From a virus, in IMG/VR virus record IMGVR_UViG_3300032011_003089, positions 1 through 64,000 of that record: a DNA stretch of 64,000 bases. One strand, written 5' to 3'. The position numbers and the translations under genes are program-made. The notes below the pieces were generated by a model, which saw only the letters and a list, made by a program, of their open reading frames with translations, had not been told where the DNA came from and ran no database searches. Of the stretch, positions 25,449 through 34,238 are shown piece after piece (position 1 is the stretch's first letter; each line of letters starts with the position of its first letter).

Positions 25449-25469
25449 AGCTCAAGTTCGTGGTATATT
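25441..25469 (+). promoter_or_regulatory. Sigma-70 type promoter, leaderless type
   Basis: TTGACT (25441-25446), 17-nt spacer, TATATT (25464-25469), ending six bases before the ATG at 25476. The -35 box overlaps the last codons of the GT9 gene. Confidence 0.72.
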
Positions 25470-25475
25470 TAATAT

Positions 25476-26225
25476 ATGCCAAAGAAAAAAACAGTGGGTT
25501 TTTCAGAAGTCGAAGTGTCTGTTACGTCAATCGAGAGAGATGAGAATGGGCTTATATCGCAACCGAAAGTTGATTACGTTTTCGACGACAAGGGATTCGT
25601 TAATTGGAGAAAGATGGTTAAGGCGGAGCACCTAGTCTCAAATAGACAGCGCACACAAGAAACAGACACTTCTCAACTAGAAGATAAAGACTTGCTAATC
25701 CTTCTAGGCGGCATCAAAGAGCTTGCTCAAATTAGGGGTTACGCTTCGGTAGAGTATGATGTAAAAACTCCTAGCGCAGACTATGTCGTTGCGACATGTA
25801 AGATTAAGTGGATACCAAACTTTGAAACAGAAGGTAGAGAGGTTGTATTTTCCGCCATCGCTGACGCTTCTCCGAGCAACACTCACAGTTTTGCCTCGGA
25901 TTACTTAGCTGCCATAGCTGAAAATAGGTCTTTCGTTAGATGTGTTAGAAACTTTTTGAGAATCAATATCGTGGGTCAAGATGAGCTTGGCGCAGGAGGC
26001 GGCTCCAAACAGGCTCAGTCCAACGCCAATCAAAATGTCAGCTTCGACCCTAAGGAGCACCTCTCAGCCCTTATGAAGCAGAGAGGAATTACTTTCGAGA
26101 AAATGAAAGCAAAATTGGTGCAAGAAGGCTACGATAAAGCGGACAAGTTTGAGACGGTTAAAGATATTCCTAATATTAAAATATTCGAACTTATAGACAG
26201 AATACAAACCGCTAAGAAGTCTTAG
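25476..26225 (+). CDS. Unknown protein, possible single-strand annealing/recombination protein
   Basis: A 249-residue protein with its own leaderless-type promoter. The core LLILLGGIKELAQIRGYASVEYDV, VATCKIKWIPNFETEGREVVFSAIADA and DYLAAIAENRSFVRCVRNFLRINIVGQDE has the strand-helix pattern and the basic 'A-E-x-R-x-x-x-R' helix seen in Rad52/Sak-type annealing proteins. A Gly/Gln/Asn-rich linker follows, then a helical C terminus (KEHLSALMKQRGITFEKMKAKLVQEGY). The assignment is by resemblance only. It is the last plus-strand gene before the first inversion, and its stop overlaps the convergent gene by 14 nt. Confidence 0.4.
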   Translation: MPKKKTVGFSEVEVSVTSIERDENGLISQPKVDYVFDDKGFVNWRKMVKAEHLVSNRQRTQETDTSQLEDKDLLILLGGIKELAQIRGYASVEYDVKTPSADYVVATCKIKWIPNFETEGREVVFSAIADASPSNTHSFASDYLAAIAENRSFVRCVRNFLRINIVGQDELGAGGGSKQAQSNANQNVSFDPKEHLSALMKQRGITFEKMKAKLVQEGYDKADKFETVKDIPNIKIFELIDRIQTAKKS

Positions 26226-26538
26226 GCGTGTCAGCCTTGGTTCGATTTATGAACTCCAATAATTGATTTAATTTCTCAGGTCTGTCCATATGGAACTCAG
26301 TGATAGCTTCAAATTGTTTCTCCATAGGCCATTCCGTGAGTATTTTCACTTGGCGTTCTTCATTAACTTGATTGTTCTCAATTGGGGCTCTATCATTATC
26401 CCATTTATCTTGCAGTTCTTCTAGCGTTGGCTTTGGTATGGGGTTGTTCTCGTCCCAGCTTAGTGATTCATAATCATCATTAACTAAATTCCAAGAATAG
26501 TCTCTATAAAAAGTCTCAAGTATTTTTAAAATATTCAT
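26212..26538 (-). CDS. Small tail-fibre-associated protein, XkdW-like
   Basis: A 108-residue protein when started at the ATG whose complement is 26536-26538, which avoids overlap with the upstream gene. The pattern DDYESLSWDENNPIPKPTLEELQDKWDN resembles the short XkdW-type domain found downstream of phage tail fibre genes (P-T-x-x-E-L-Q-x-x-W-D). The C terminus (EFHMDRPEKLNQLLEFINRTKAD) is helical. It probably is an accessory or chaperone of the fibre proteins encoded upstream on the same strand. It ends convergently into the gene at 25476. Confidence 0.5.
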   Translation of the reverse strand: MNILKILETFYRDYSWNLVNDDYESLSWDENNPIPKPTLEELQDKWDNDRAPIENNQVNEERQVKILTEWPMEKQFEAITEFHMDRPEKLNQLLEFINRTKADTPKTS

Positions 26539-26543
26539 AATTA

Positions 26544-27311
26544 TCAAGCATCTATTTCTGTTATAGACATCCAAGAGCTAGCGGCCCCGCCGTAAGGTAG
26601 GTTAGTGCTCGAATCTCTATTGACATAAATAATAGGAAAGGTTCCCGCCGCTCTACCAACTCTCACTTTCCATATCTGAGCGCTCGTTGATTCGGCTTCA
26701 GCGACGTAGCCGATTTTCGCAATCTGTCCGAAGTTCAAACCCAATAGCGAATAATTCCATACCTTTTTTGGGGTTGTTTCAGAGTCTTTAAATAAAGCAA
26801 CCACGGCAGAGCCCCAATAGTTAGATTGCAAGCTCAACTCGGCTTGGATTAAGAGTTTGTTGGTTGGACCAACGGGATTATAGCTTAAATTTAAAACTTC
26901 AAAGCCTTGCGCGTTAGTTGGCGACGCACTTATCTCAGAGTTTATAGATAGCCTATCGTTCGTTTGCTTTGTGTCATCTCCAGATATATGTCTTATCAAA
27001 GTTTGAGTCGAAACATAATGCTCGAAGCAGCAAAAGTCATCGAAGCCCAAGGAGTTTTCAGCTCTTACGATATATTTACCTAGAGTTCCGTCGAGCACAG
27101 GTATAGTTCCTGTAAGTATGGGCGTACCTTGAGCGGTAGTTGACTTATTAAAGCCCACTTCTTTTTTCTGCTCAAAGGCGTCAATAAAATATACACGCTC
27201 CGTATCCTCTAAATTTTCCCCATAGATTATAAAAGAGTTGCCCGTAAATCCAACAGTCGGCCCGAAGCTGGTGATTATAGGTTTCTTAATAAATGTGATT
27301 TGATTAGACAT
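26544..27311 (-). CDS. Tail/fibre protein with IPT/TIG domain
   Basis: A 255-residue protein. Residues about 7-85 form an IPT/TIG (immunoglobulin-like) domain: PIITSFGPTVGFTGNSFIIYGENLEDTERVYF, then TGTIPVLDGTLGKYIV. The rest is beta-rich (LSYNPVGPTNKLLIQAELSLQSN, GSAVVALFKDSETTPKKVWNYSLLG) and resembles a receptor-binding or fibre-tip jelly-roll domain. It is likely the distal end of a tail appendage. It belongs to a run of five minus-strand genes, several with TIG domains, separated by at most 4 nt. Confidence 0.7.
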   Translation of the reverse strand: MSNQITFIKKPIITSFGPTVGFTGNSFIIYGENLEDTERVYFIDAFEQKKEVGFNKSTTAQGTPILTGTIPVLDGTLGKYIVRAENSLGFDDFCCFEHYVSTQTLIRHISGDDTKQTNDRLSINSEISASPTNAQGFEVLNLSYNPVGPTNKLLIQAELSLQSNYWGSAVVALFKDSETTPKKVWNYSLLGLNFGQIAKIGYVAEAESTSAQIWKVRVGRAAGTFPIIYVNRDSSTNLPYGGAASSWMSITEIDA

Positions 27312-27315
27312 AGCT

Positions 27316-29064
27316 TTAAGGTTTTAATATTCTAAATTGTCCAACTTTTCCAGTGAAATTGAAATCTTCAATTTTGATAGATATATAGCTGGGGGATTCA
27401 TAAGTGTTTGCGTTTCCAGAAGGGATAACTCCAATTTTATAGGCTCCTATTGCCGACAAGGAGCTCCTCGGAATAACTCTAGACTCTGTGCTGTTGTAGA
27501 GCTCTACCCCCGTTAAGGGTAAGAAGTATCTCCCTGAAACGTTTACCTGCCCAGAAATCGCGCTAGTAGGCTTGCTCACGCCTAGTACGCTAGGCGTTTT
27601 GCCGCTTATATTAACTGGCGTTGAATACATTAATGTATCTAAATTTTTATAGGTATAAGAATTATTTAAATCCGAATCTAAATTCCCCATAACAGGGCGC
27701 TCAGGAGAATCAGCGGAAGCAAGCAGGAAGGCTCTACCTTCGCCAATCATCACCGAATTAGCTACAGCCGTTACCCTAGTGAAGCCGTGAACGTTTTGAG
27801 ATAGTTCAGAGTTATCTACCGTAACATAACCAAAGTAGTCTGGCCCTTCAACGGTAGACTCTGGATTTGACACGAAGAATTTACCTCGATAACCGTATCT
27901 TAAATTTTTTCCAGACACACCAACGGTCTTGACTATCTCAGAAGCGTTATAGGCTTTAATAGATACTGTTTCACCAACAACCCAATTGGCTGGCATATGA
28001 ACAATGGTTGGTATCGGAAAAAAGTTTTGAGAACTCAAGTGTTTCCCTGTATACCCCCCGCCTATGCCGCTAGCCATAACCGCTGCGGTTTTAATATTTT
28101 TTGGAACGCTAACTGTTTTATGAAATTCACCAGAGTTAACGAATGAGCCTTCTATATAACTGTCGTCGTATCCTTTAAATAGAATTTTACTTTGTTCTAA
28201 ATTCGTTCCGCTCAATCTTATATTCTGCTGATAAGCTCCTTTATTACTATCAAAGCTATCTATATATGGAGATTTAAGATTCAACCTAACACCCAAGCTG
28301 AGCTCCTCTTTAACTGAAGACTGATATTCTCCCCCAACAAAGCTGCCTGTTACGTTTTGAATTGCGATAGAGCTATCCTTTTTTACGCCTTGGGGCACGT
28401 TAAAGTACAATCCGGTGGTATTTATCTGGGATAGGTTGTTTCCTTCAACCAGTACAGATTTATTATTAATACCTTGAAGGCTAACCCTGTTTATTAAATC
28501 TAAAGACTCACCGTCTATTAAGCCAGACGAGTTATAATAACTAGGAGAATTAATTAACGTGCCGTTTATCGGGGGGCGCACACCTGTTAATTTACTTACT
28601 GACGTAGCAGATTCAACTTTAGTATAAATAGTAATTAAGCCCTCTTCTATTCCGTGAGGCACTTCAAAAACCAGCTTTCTTTTTGAAGGCCAATTGTGAT
28701 TTGCTACTCGAGTTTCACCAACAAATACCCCCGTTACATCTTCAAAATAGTTACCTTTAACCGTTACTTCGTCTCCCCACTCCTGCGATGTCGGAGAAAA
28801 TTCAGATATAACTGGAGCACCAACGTATCTGTAAGTTTGAGCTCCCGTATAGCAACCAACGGAGTTACATACTACAATTTTATTGTGGTCTGGCAAACAG
28901 CAAGGAACATGAAGTTTAACCTTGGATTCATTTTCAAAAGAGTTTGGTACGATTTCAGCTTGGTTAGCCTCAGATATAGAATTCCAATAAAACTTAGTGT
29001 CCGCATTATGGTAAATATTTTCACCACTTACAGTTAACTGTTCAAATTGTTTTATGACCTTCAT
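27316..29064 (-). CDS. Tail fibre-like protein with IPT/TIG repeats
   Basis: A 582-residue beta-rich protein. A clear IPT/TIG domain lies near residues 80-150 (APVISEFSPTSQEWGDEVTVKGNYFEDVTGVFVG). Weaker TIG-like units follow (SPYIDSFDSNKGAYQQNIRLSGTNLEQSKILFKGY; a last one near 490-530, GKTPSVLGVSKPTSAISGQVNVSGRYFLPLTGVELYN). Repeated Ig-like modules make elongated rods, so this is probably a fibre shaft. Its ATG overlaps the stop of the upstream gene by one base (TAATG). Confidence 0.72.
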   Translation of the reverse strand: MKVIKQFEQLTVSGENIYHNADTKFYWNSISEANQAEIVPNSFENESKVKLHVPCCLPDHNKIVVCNSVGCYTGAQTYRYVGAPVISEFSPTSQEWGDEVTVKGNYFEDVTGVFVGETRVANHNWPSKRKLVFEVPHGIEEGLITIYTKVESATSVSKLTGVRPPINGTLINSPSYYNSSGLIDGESLDLINRVSLQGINNKSVLVEGNNLSQINTTGLYFNVPQGVKKDSSIAIQNVTGSFVGGEYQSSVKEELSLGVRLNLKSPYIDSFDSNKGAYQQNIRLSGTNLEQSKILFKGYDDSYIEGSFVNSGEFHKTVSVPKNIKTAAVMASGIGGGYTGKHLSSQNFFPIPTIVHMPANWVVGETVSIKAYNASEIVKTVGVSGKNLRYGYRGKFFVSNPESTVEGPDYFGYVTVDNSELSQNVHGFTRVTAVANSVMIGEGRAFLLASADSPERPVMGNLDSDLNNSYTYKNLDTLMYSTPVNISGKTPSVLGVSKPTSAISGQVNVSGRYFLPLTGVELYNSTESRVIPRSSLSAIGAYKIGVIPSGNANTYESPSYISIKIEDFNFTGKVGQFRILKP

Positions 29065-30329
29065 TATATTATTTCACTTACATCTAAATGGCCCGTGCCA
29101 ATCATGAAGTTATTATTGTTAGTTTGATATGCTCCACTTATATATTTAATTTTATACTCGCCCTCTTCGAAGTCGTCTTCCCAGCATGCCGTTCCGCTGT
29201 TTGAAATGGTTTTGTTGCAGTATTGTTGAACTCCAGCTCTCACCTTCTCACACCCAGCAGTCAAGTTGGTTTCGTAGCCGCTACATGATGTGTTGAGAGT
29301 CACATTTAATTTCCTTACTACGTCATCGCCTTTCGCTGCGGTTCCTGTGCTTGACCACATTTGTCTATCTCTTTCTAGGGTTACATCAAAAGTCGTACTT
29401 GGACAATCAACATCAACCGTACCAACAGTTTTCTGCCCGCTAACGACTGGGTTGTAATTAACGTAATACCTACTTGAGAAAAATCCTGTCACGCTCGAAA
29501 ACCAAGTTCCGTTTGCTCCAGAAAATGCAGTGGGAGTATTAAAGCTTATAGGCGCATTAGATGTATTGGTTTGACTAATTAATGCGTTTTCACCCAGTCT
29601 ATCGTCGTAACATTTGCCGCTGTAATAAAATTCATTAGCGTACGTGGTTCTTCTGGAGTTTGCCTCCGCCTCAGTTGCACCCGTGGCAAATATAGCGCAC
29701 CCTTCGTACGGTCCAGCTTGAACACCCGTGGATATAGAATATGAACTTATATTATAATCAGAATATTCCCCAGAAAGAGATACATTAGTAGAGTGTATCA
29801 AGCCCGTCAAAATTCCAGTTAAATATGATTCTAAAGTGCATTCTCCGCTGCAAGGGTAGTCTCCAGAAACACATTCATCACCAGAGATGTTATTCGTTGT
29901 AAAATAAGACGTTCCTCCCATAGCGGAATGGTTTGGGCAGAAAGGGTAGATGTCGCTGTAAAAATTGCTGCTTTGCCACATCCTTGGCATGTTAACTTTC
30001 GTAGATGCTCCAGAATTTCCTGGAACCCCACAGTGGTATACCCCATCTTGAGAGCCTAATACGTCAGCCGCGTTCCCTCCACCATGCGTACCGTCTTGAT
30101 AGATGGATAAATAGAACGGATGATTAGCATTCGAAGGGTCGGATTGGTCAAATTTATATATCTTCATCCCCGTGACCCCAAAACCACAATCGTTATGGTA
30201 TTCTAAATAACGATTAAAGTCATTACTCCACGAGGTATCGCCCGAGCCGCTTATAAAAAACTCATTCTGCGAAACGCCGTCGCCGTTGTCGGCAACTTTT
30301 ATATAATATGTAACGTGTGGTTCTGGCAT
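29064..30329 (-). CDS. Cysteine-rich tail/fibre protein
   Basis: A 421-residue protein with about 13 cysteines, high for a phage structural protein, in short motifs such as DECVSGDYPCSGEC and GCEKVRAGVQQYC. Ser, Thr, Asn and Gly are abundant. The C terminus DFEEGEYKIKYISGAYQTNNNNFMIG reads like a compact beta domain. No signal peptide is visible. Cysteine richness suggests disulfides on an exposed appendage or metal sites, but neither is proven. It sits in the middle of the IPT/TIG cluster and is coupled to both neighbours. Confidence 0.6.
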   Translation of the reverse strand: MPEPHVTYYIKVADNGDGVSQNEFFISGSGDTSWSNDFNRYLEYHNDCGFGVTGMKIYKFDQSDPSNANHPFYLSIYQDGTHGGGNAADVLGSQDGVYHCGVPGNSGASTKVNMPRMWQSSNFYSDIYPFCPNHSAMGGTSYFTTNNISGDECVSGDYPCSGECTLESYLTGILTGLIHSTNVSLSGEYSDYNISSYSISTGVQAGPYEGCAIFATGATEAEANSRRTTYANEFYYSGKCYDDRLGENALISQTNTSNAPISFNTPTAFSGANGTWFSSVTGFFSSRYYVNYNPVVSGQKTVGTVDVDCPSTTFDVTLERDRQMWSSTGTAAKGDDVVRKLNVTLNTSCSGYETNLTAGCEKVRAGVQQYCNKTISNSGTACWEDDFEEGEYKIKYISGAYQTNNNNFMIGTGHLDVSEII

Positions 30330-30330
30330 T

Positions 30331-32583
30331 TTAACAGTATCCGTATGTTATTCCAGTTAAGTTCAGGGTTGTGTTTATAGTAGTGGAGGAAAGTACATAA
30401 TTTCCAGTTAAACATTGAGAATAGCTAATGTCTTTTTGAGATTCAATTTGCAGTTTGGCTTGAGCCTCAGTGCCAGCCACACCGCTAATCTTATTATTAA
30501 ATTGATAATTGCTAGAATTCGTGTGCGCGTAACTAGTGGTCAAATTATCTCCTCCCGGATATCCGTTAGGATACAAATCGTTCATTCCAGATAACTTTAT
30601 GTTTTCCCAAGCGGGTAAAGTATAGTCTGAAAACGAAGCGGTTGGATAAGGGTAATTTATGCCGCTCTTGTATACGCTCGCCTCTCTGGCGCTAACGTAA
30701 TCATGATTCCAATTGGTTATAATATAACCTGGATGCGAATTTAATTGTTGAATAACGCTTCCGGAGCTGGCGGCATTGCTATACCCTGTCCCGCTTAAGT
30801 ATATAGTTGGGAAGCTGGAAGAGTTAAGTATCTCAGTACTGTATAAGAATCCGCTTTGAGCGCATGATAGATATGGCCTTTCGTTTGCGTAAGCGTTGAA
30901 GTCGCTTATGCACAAATTTTTAATAGGAACTATAGACGGATGATTTCCTGTCTGGCCAGTTATAAGACCCGTCATCATGCCGCTTCTGTAAAAAGAAGAA
31001 GCGTTCGATATGTAGGTGTTGCCAGAATTAGTTATGTTGCATAAACAGGGTTGTAAAGCATAAGAGAAGGCGTCGTAAGAGTCTCCGTACTCATCTGTAG
31101 TATATATACCACTGTTAAACATGTTGGCGGCTAACTTTGCGCTCTTAACGATGGTCTGACCCGTTGATTTTATGTAGTAATAATCCGTGCTATTAAATGA
31201 ACTGTCATATTCATAGCCCAACTTAAACGTAGTGGAGCCGCTGGTTATCCCGCTATTCCTCATAGACAAGCAAATCTTGTCAGGTTTTTTAGCTGTAGTA
31301 AATGAATACTGAGAGTTATATTTAGCTACCTCTAAAGCGCCTTGCGTGTCGTAAGTAGTAGGCTCGTTAATCAGAACCGAGCTAGAGATGGGAACGTTAG
31401 ATTGGTTTATAACTGGGGAATCGATTATAGATATTATATCATTAGCGCTAGCGGAACCGTGCGTTCCTTGAATTGATAAATCATACAGCCCTTGATTCAG
31501 GCCACTGGCTGGAACATTAAGGGTTGTATTGGTGTGGCTAAAGCTGGGGTCGGATAAGAGATTGACAGAAGTCCCCTTCTGGTCTGTTAAAGTCGCGCTA
31601 GAAAGCCCAGTTATATTAGAGCCTATAACAGACATAGACTCAGTTGAGCCCTTTTTACGCACTAAAAACTGATTGGGTAAAATAGAAAGACTTAAACTCG
31701 CAGCGCTAGGAGCAGCGTTGGACAGGCTTTTATAGTTCTCTACAGACTCAGACGTTACTCCAGACGGGCCAAGGACTTTAACTTTATGATTAAAAACGCC
31801 AGCAGGAACAGAGCCAGACAAGCGCGTATTACTGACTCTTTGGAAAGTTACCCCAGAGTCGTTAATAGAAACGTTAGAAACGTCATGTAGAGCGTAACCG
31901 TAAATATTCAGAGGGTCGCCCTGCTCACCTTCCGCTGGTGAAAAAGACGTAATTAAAGGAATAGGTACAAATTTATAATTAGTGGCCTCGGACCTAGGCG
32001 TTAAGCAGGTTACAGCCACAGACGCCTTCTGGTTTATAAAGTTGCCCGTGTCTTCTATCGCGCCTATAGCCAACCAATCTCCAGAAGCATCCTCAAACGC
32101 AGCGTAATTAGAAACCCTAGTTGAAGCGGAAGTATAACCACTGTTGGTATAAGAGCCGTCGTCTCCACACAAACCGCTTGCGTATGCGTTATACAATCTT
32201 CCAGAGGCTAAGGCTTGGGTAGAGCCAGTAGCGTTCAAGTTACAAATAGTGACAGCAGAAAGAGCGTTTGAGTAAGAGGCGGCTCCAGATGTACATGAGT
32301 TACTGAAGCCGCTAGCTACGACCTCTGCGTTAAGATTCGAAAATGCCCCAGTTTGCTTATACCCCGTAGCGTCTACATTATGAGTCCGTGTTTCGGGGGT
32401 CTTTTTAAAAGTGACATAATCCCAATTAGCATCCTCTGGAACCTTTGCTAAAATCGTGGTGTTATTTGATTGAGCTTTTGCGTTTTGAGAAAGCCCGCTA
32501 CCAAAATAGACGCCAGTAATCGCGCCCGCTTGCGTTACGTTAAACGGTACTGTCTGCCCTATATTTCCACTGATTACTGACAT
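30331..32583 (-). CDS. Large tail fibre-like protein with IPT/TIG domain
   Basis: A 750-residue, Ser/Asn/Gly/Thr-rich protein. After an N-terminal beta region (VISGNIGQTVPFNVTQAGAITGVYFGSG, itself TIG-like) a TIG domain occurs near residues 205-275 (IPLITSFSPAEGEQGDPLNIYGYALHDVSNVSIND). Further Ig-like segments follow (SMSVIGSNITGLSSATLTDQKG). Several cysteines occur in the C-terminal half. The GTEAQAKLQIESQ segment near the C terminus resembles ATEAEANSRR in the next gene, hinting at a shared element. Probably a structural fibre or tail-tip appendage; its ATG overlaps the upstream stop by one base. Confidence 0.7.
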   Translation of the reverse strand: MSVISGNIGQTVPFNVTQAGAITGVYFGSGLSQNAKAQSNNTTILAKVPEDANWDYVTFKKTPETRTHNVDATGYKQTGAFSNLNAEVVASGFSNSCTSGAASYSNALSAVTICNLNATGSTQALASGRLYNAYASGLCGDDGSYTNSGYTSASTRVSNYAAFEDASGDWLAIGAIEDTGNFINQKASVAVTCLTPRSEATNYKFVPIPLITSFSPAEGEQGDPLNIYGYALHDVSNVSINDSGVTFQRVSNTRLSGSVPAGVFNHKVKVLGPSGVTSESVENYKSLSNAAPSAASLSLSILPNQFLVRKKGSTESMSVIGSNITGLSSATLTDQKGTSVNLLSDPSFSHTNTTLNVPASGLNQGLYDLSIQGTHGSASANDIISIIDSPVINQSNVPISSSVLINEPTTYDTQGALEVAKYNSQYSFTTAKKPDKICLSMRNSGITSGSTTFKLGYEYDSSFNSTDYYYIKSTGQTIVKSAKLAANMFNSGIYTTDEYGDSYDAFSYALQPCLCNITNSGNTYISNASSFYRSGMMTGLITGQTGNHPSIVPIKNLCISDFNAYANERPYLSCAQSGFLYSTEILNSSSFPTIYLSGTGYSNAASSGSVIQQLNSHPGYIITNWNHDYVSAREASVYKSGINYPYPTASFSDYTLPAWENIKLSGMNDLYPNGYPGGDNLTTSYAHTNSSNYQFNNKISGVAGTEAQAKLQIESQKDISYSQCLTGNYVLSSTTINTTLNLTGITYGYC

Positions 32584-33587
32584 TACGGTACAAAGATTGA
32601 GTCGATTGATATGGCTGGCCTAATGATTTCTCCTCCAGCGGTTATTACTTTATAAGGCCCGCTCCTAGCGAACCTTGGAATTTTTACTTTAATTTCTGTA
32701 TCTGATATGGATATAAATTCATTTACTCTAACGTTATTATTGAAATAAACTGCGGTTGTAGAGCCTAAGTTTGTTCCTGTAATAGTGAAGGTTTGTCCTA
32801 CGCTTAAAGACTGACCGCTTGGCGCGTCGTTTGTTATGGTGGGCGCTCCCCCATAAGAGCTAGACTCAACACTTAAAGCGGCCCTTATTTTTTGACCATG
32901 ACTTATGCTTACGTCTTTAGATGTTAATGTTCCAGCGACCTTATAGGTTTCTCCTCCTATATTAAAATCTATCGTCACAGATTTGCCAGTATACGCCAAA
33001 GCCTCTTGAAAGTTATACGTGTCTATATCGACGCTAGAGAGCCTTTTTCCAAACCGTATGTCTGACGGTATTAAATCACCATGTTTATAAACGGGCTCCA
33101 CATTTTGAGACAAGTTATAATTTAAACTTTGAATCTTCGAGTCAGCATCTATACCTTGGAGGGCAAGCTGCATATCAGAAAATTGAAGGTACTTATTGTC
33201 TTGGTCAGGTAACGTAGCGGGAGAAAACGTACCTCCAAAATCCTCAAAGAAGTCTATGTCAGCGTTTATCCTTACTGGCCCAAAAGGGTCGGCGTTAAAT
33301 GAGTATGAGGTCAGGTATCCTTTCTGTAGGGTCAGCCCAGCCACCTCAAATGGAATAGGAGCCTTAGCCTCCAAGAAGGGCTTTAAAGGGTCTGCTCCAG
33401 TTAGATAGTAGGATATACTAAGAGAGCTTTTAACCCCTGCTGAAGCGGGCCTATCAAATGCTCCAACCCTATCGGCCTGTTTGGTTTCAGAAAGCTCAGG
33501 GTTTACGCTAAAACTAGCAGAATCGACTAAAATAGCCTTTCCGTTAATTTTAAAATAGATGTTGTTATAATTGTAGTATAATGCCAT
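32583..33587 (-). CDS. Tail-tube-like protein with C-terminal IPT/TIG domain
   Basis: A 334-residue protein and first gene of the minus-strand fibre operon. Residues 1-235 resemble the tail tube protein at 59608 in two places: KGYLTSYSFNADPFGPVRINADIDF here against NGYITSYSTEGSVGNFPTVSVNVEA there, and LNYNLSQNVEP...FGKRLSSVDID against YNVSFDISRTP...FAFSREIDFP. Residues about 247-330 form an IPT/TIG domain (PTITNDAPSGQSLSVGQTFTITGTNLGSTTAVYFNNN). It could be a minor tube or tube-terminal protein that anchors the TIG fibres to the tail. This is inference from pattern comparison. Confidence 0.65.
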   Translation of the reverse strand: MALYYNYNNIYFKINGKAILVDSASFSVNPELSETKQADRVGAFDRPASAGVKSSLSISYYLTGADPLKPFLEAKAPIPFEVAGLTLQKGYLTSYSFNADPFGPVRINADIDFFEDFGGTFSPATLPDQDNKYLQFSDMQLALQGIDADSKIQSLNYNLSQNVEPVYKHGDLIPSDIRFGKRLSSVDIDTYNFQEALAYTGKSVTIDFNIGGETYKVAGTLTSKDVSISHGQKIRAALSVESSSYGGAPTITNDAPSGQSLSVGQTFTITGTNLGSTTAVYFNNNVRVNEFISISDTEIKVKIPRFARSGPYKVITAGGEIIRPAISIDSIFVP

Positions 33588-33596
33588 CCTTAAACC

Positions 33597-33621
33597 TTGT
33601 TCCTTATTTTACTATTTACAC
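33597..33621 (-). promoter_or_regulatory. Candidate late promoter for the minus-strand fibre operon
   Basis: On the minus strand GTGTAAATA (33621-33613) is followed by TAAAATAAGGAACAAGG, just upstream of the ATG at 33587. The AGGAACAAGG part is shared with the site before the tape measure gene, and GTGTAA with four other structural-gene leaders. AGGAA can also act as ribosome-binding sequence. Confidence 0.55.
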
Positions 33622-33660
33622 TGATAATCCGCAAGAATATTTTATTTTCTAGCTGTATAC

Positions 33661-33685
33661 GTGTAAAATAAAGTGAGGAAAAAGG
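33661..33685 (+). promoter_or_regulatory. Candidate late promoter and ribosome-binding cassette for the tail-tip operon
   Basis: The leader begins GTGTAAAATAAAGT and ends AGGAAAAAGG four bases before the ATG at 33689. A 24-of-25 copy lies on the minus strand at 59512-59536 before another structural gene. With the site at 33597-33621 it forms a divergent promoter pair in the 101-bp gap between the two operons. Confidence 0.6.
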
Positions 33686-33688
33686 AAT

Positions 33689-34237
33689 ATGGCATCTATA
33701 TATGAAATAGACAATTTCGTAGCAGGTTCAAGCAGCTACGTAAAAAATGACATAGTACTCTGTGGGCCCTGTGGGAACGCAGAACAAGATAGTGGTCGTT
33801 ATTTTTACTATACAGGACCAGATAGCACATATGCCCCCACGCCTGGCAACTCAGCCCAAACAGTATGGGGCGGTTACACCACCTACAACAACGCCGTAAT
33901 CCCCCATTTTTTCTGGGTGCCAGATTACGGGACAAGCGTCTCGTCAGAACCTAAAGTAGAAGTTATTCAATTTGGTGACGGATACGAACAAAGAGCCCCA
34001 CAAAACATCAGCGCAGACTTGTTAAAAGTAGACGTGACTTTTGACAATAGAGACGAAAAAGAGGTTACAGCTATGGCCCACTTCCTACATACCAGAGGAG
34101 CTAAAGACGCATTCGCTTTCACCCCGCCCTCCCCTTATGGTTCAATGAAAAAATTTGTATGTAGAAGTTGGGATATCAACATGAATTTTCATAATAACTT
34201 CAGCTTGAAAGCCTCGTTCGAAGAAGTAGTTAGCTAA
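33689..34237 (+). CDS. Minor tail protein M (lambda gpM family)
   Basis: A 182-residue tail-tip assembly protein. Residues about 75-182 form the Phage_min_tail domain: PKVEVIQFGDGYEQRAPQNIS, VTFDNRDEKEVTAMAHFLHTRGAKDAFAFTPP, KFVCRSWDI and the terminal SLKASFEEVV. The N-terminal 70 residues (STYAPTPGNSAQTVWGG and flanking) look like a small added beta module not found in lambda gpM (109 residues). It starts the M-L-K-I-J operon; the L gene follows after one base. Confidence 0.88.
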   Translation: MASIYEIDNFVAGSSSYVKNDIVLCGPCGNAEQDSGRYFYYTGPDSTYAPTPGNSAQTVWGGYTTYNNAVIPHFFWVPDYGTSVSSEPKVEVIQFGDGYEQRAPQNISADLLKVDVTFDNRDEKEVTAMAHFLHTRGAKDAFAFTPPSPYGSMKKFVCRSWDINMNFHNNFSLKASFEEVVS

Positions 34238-34238
34238 T

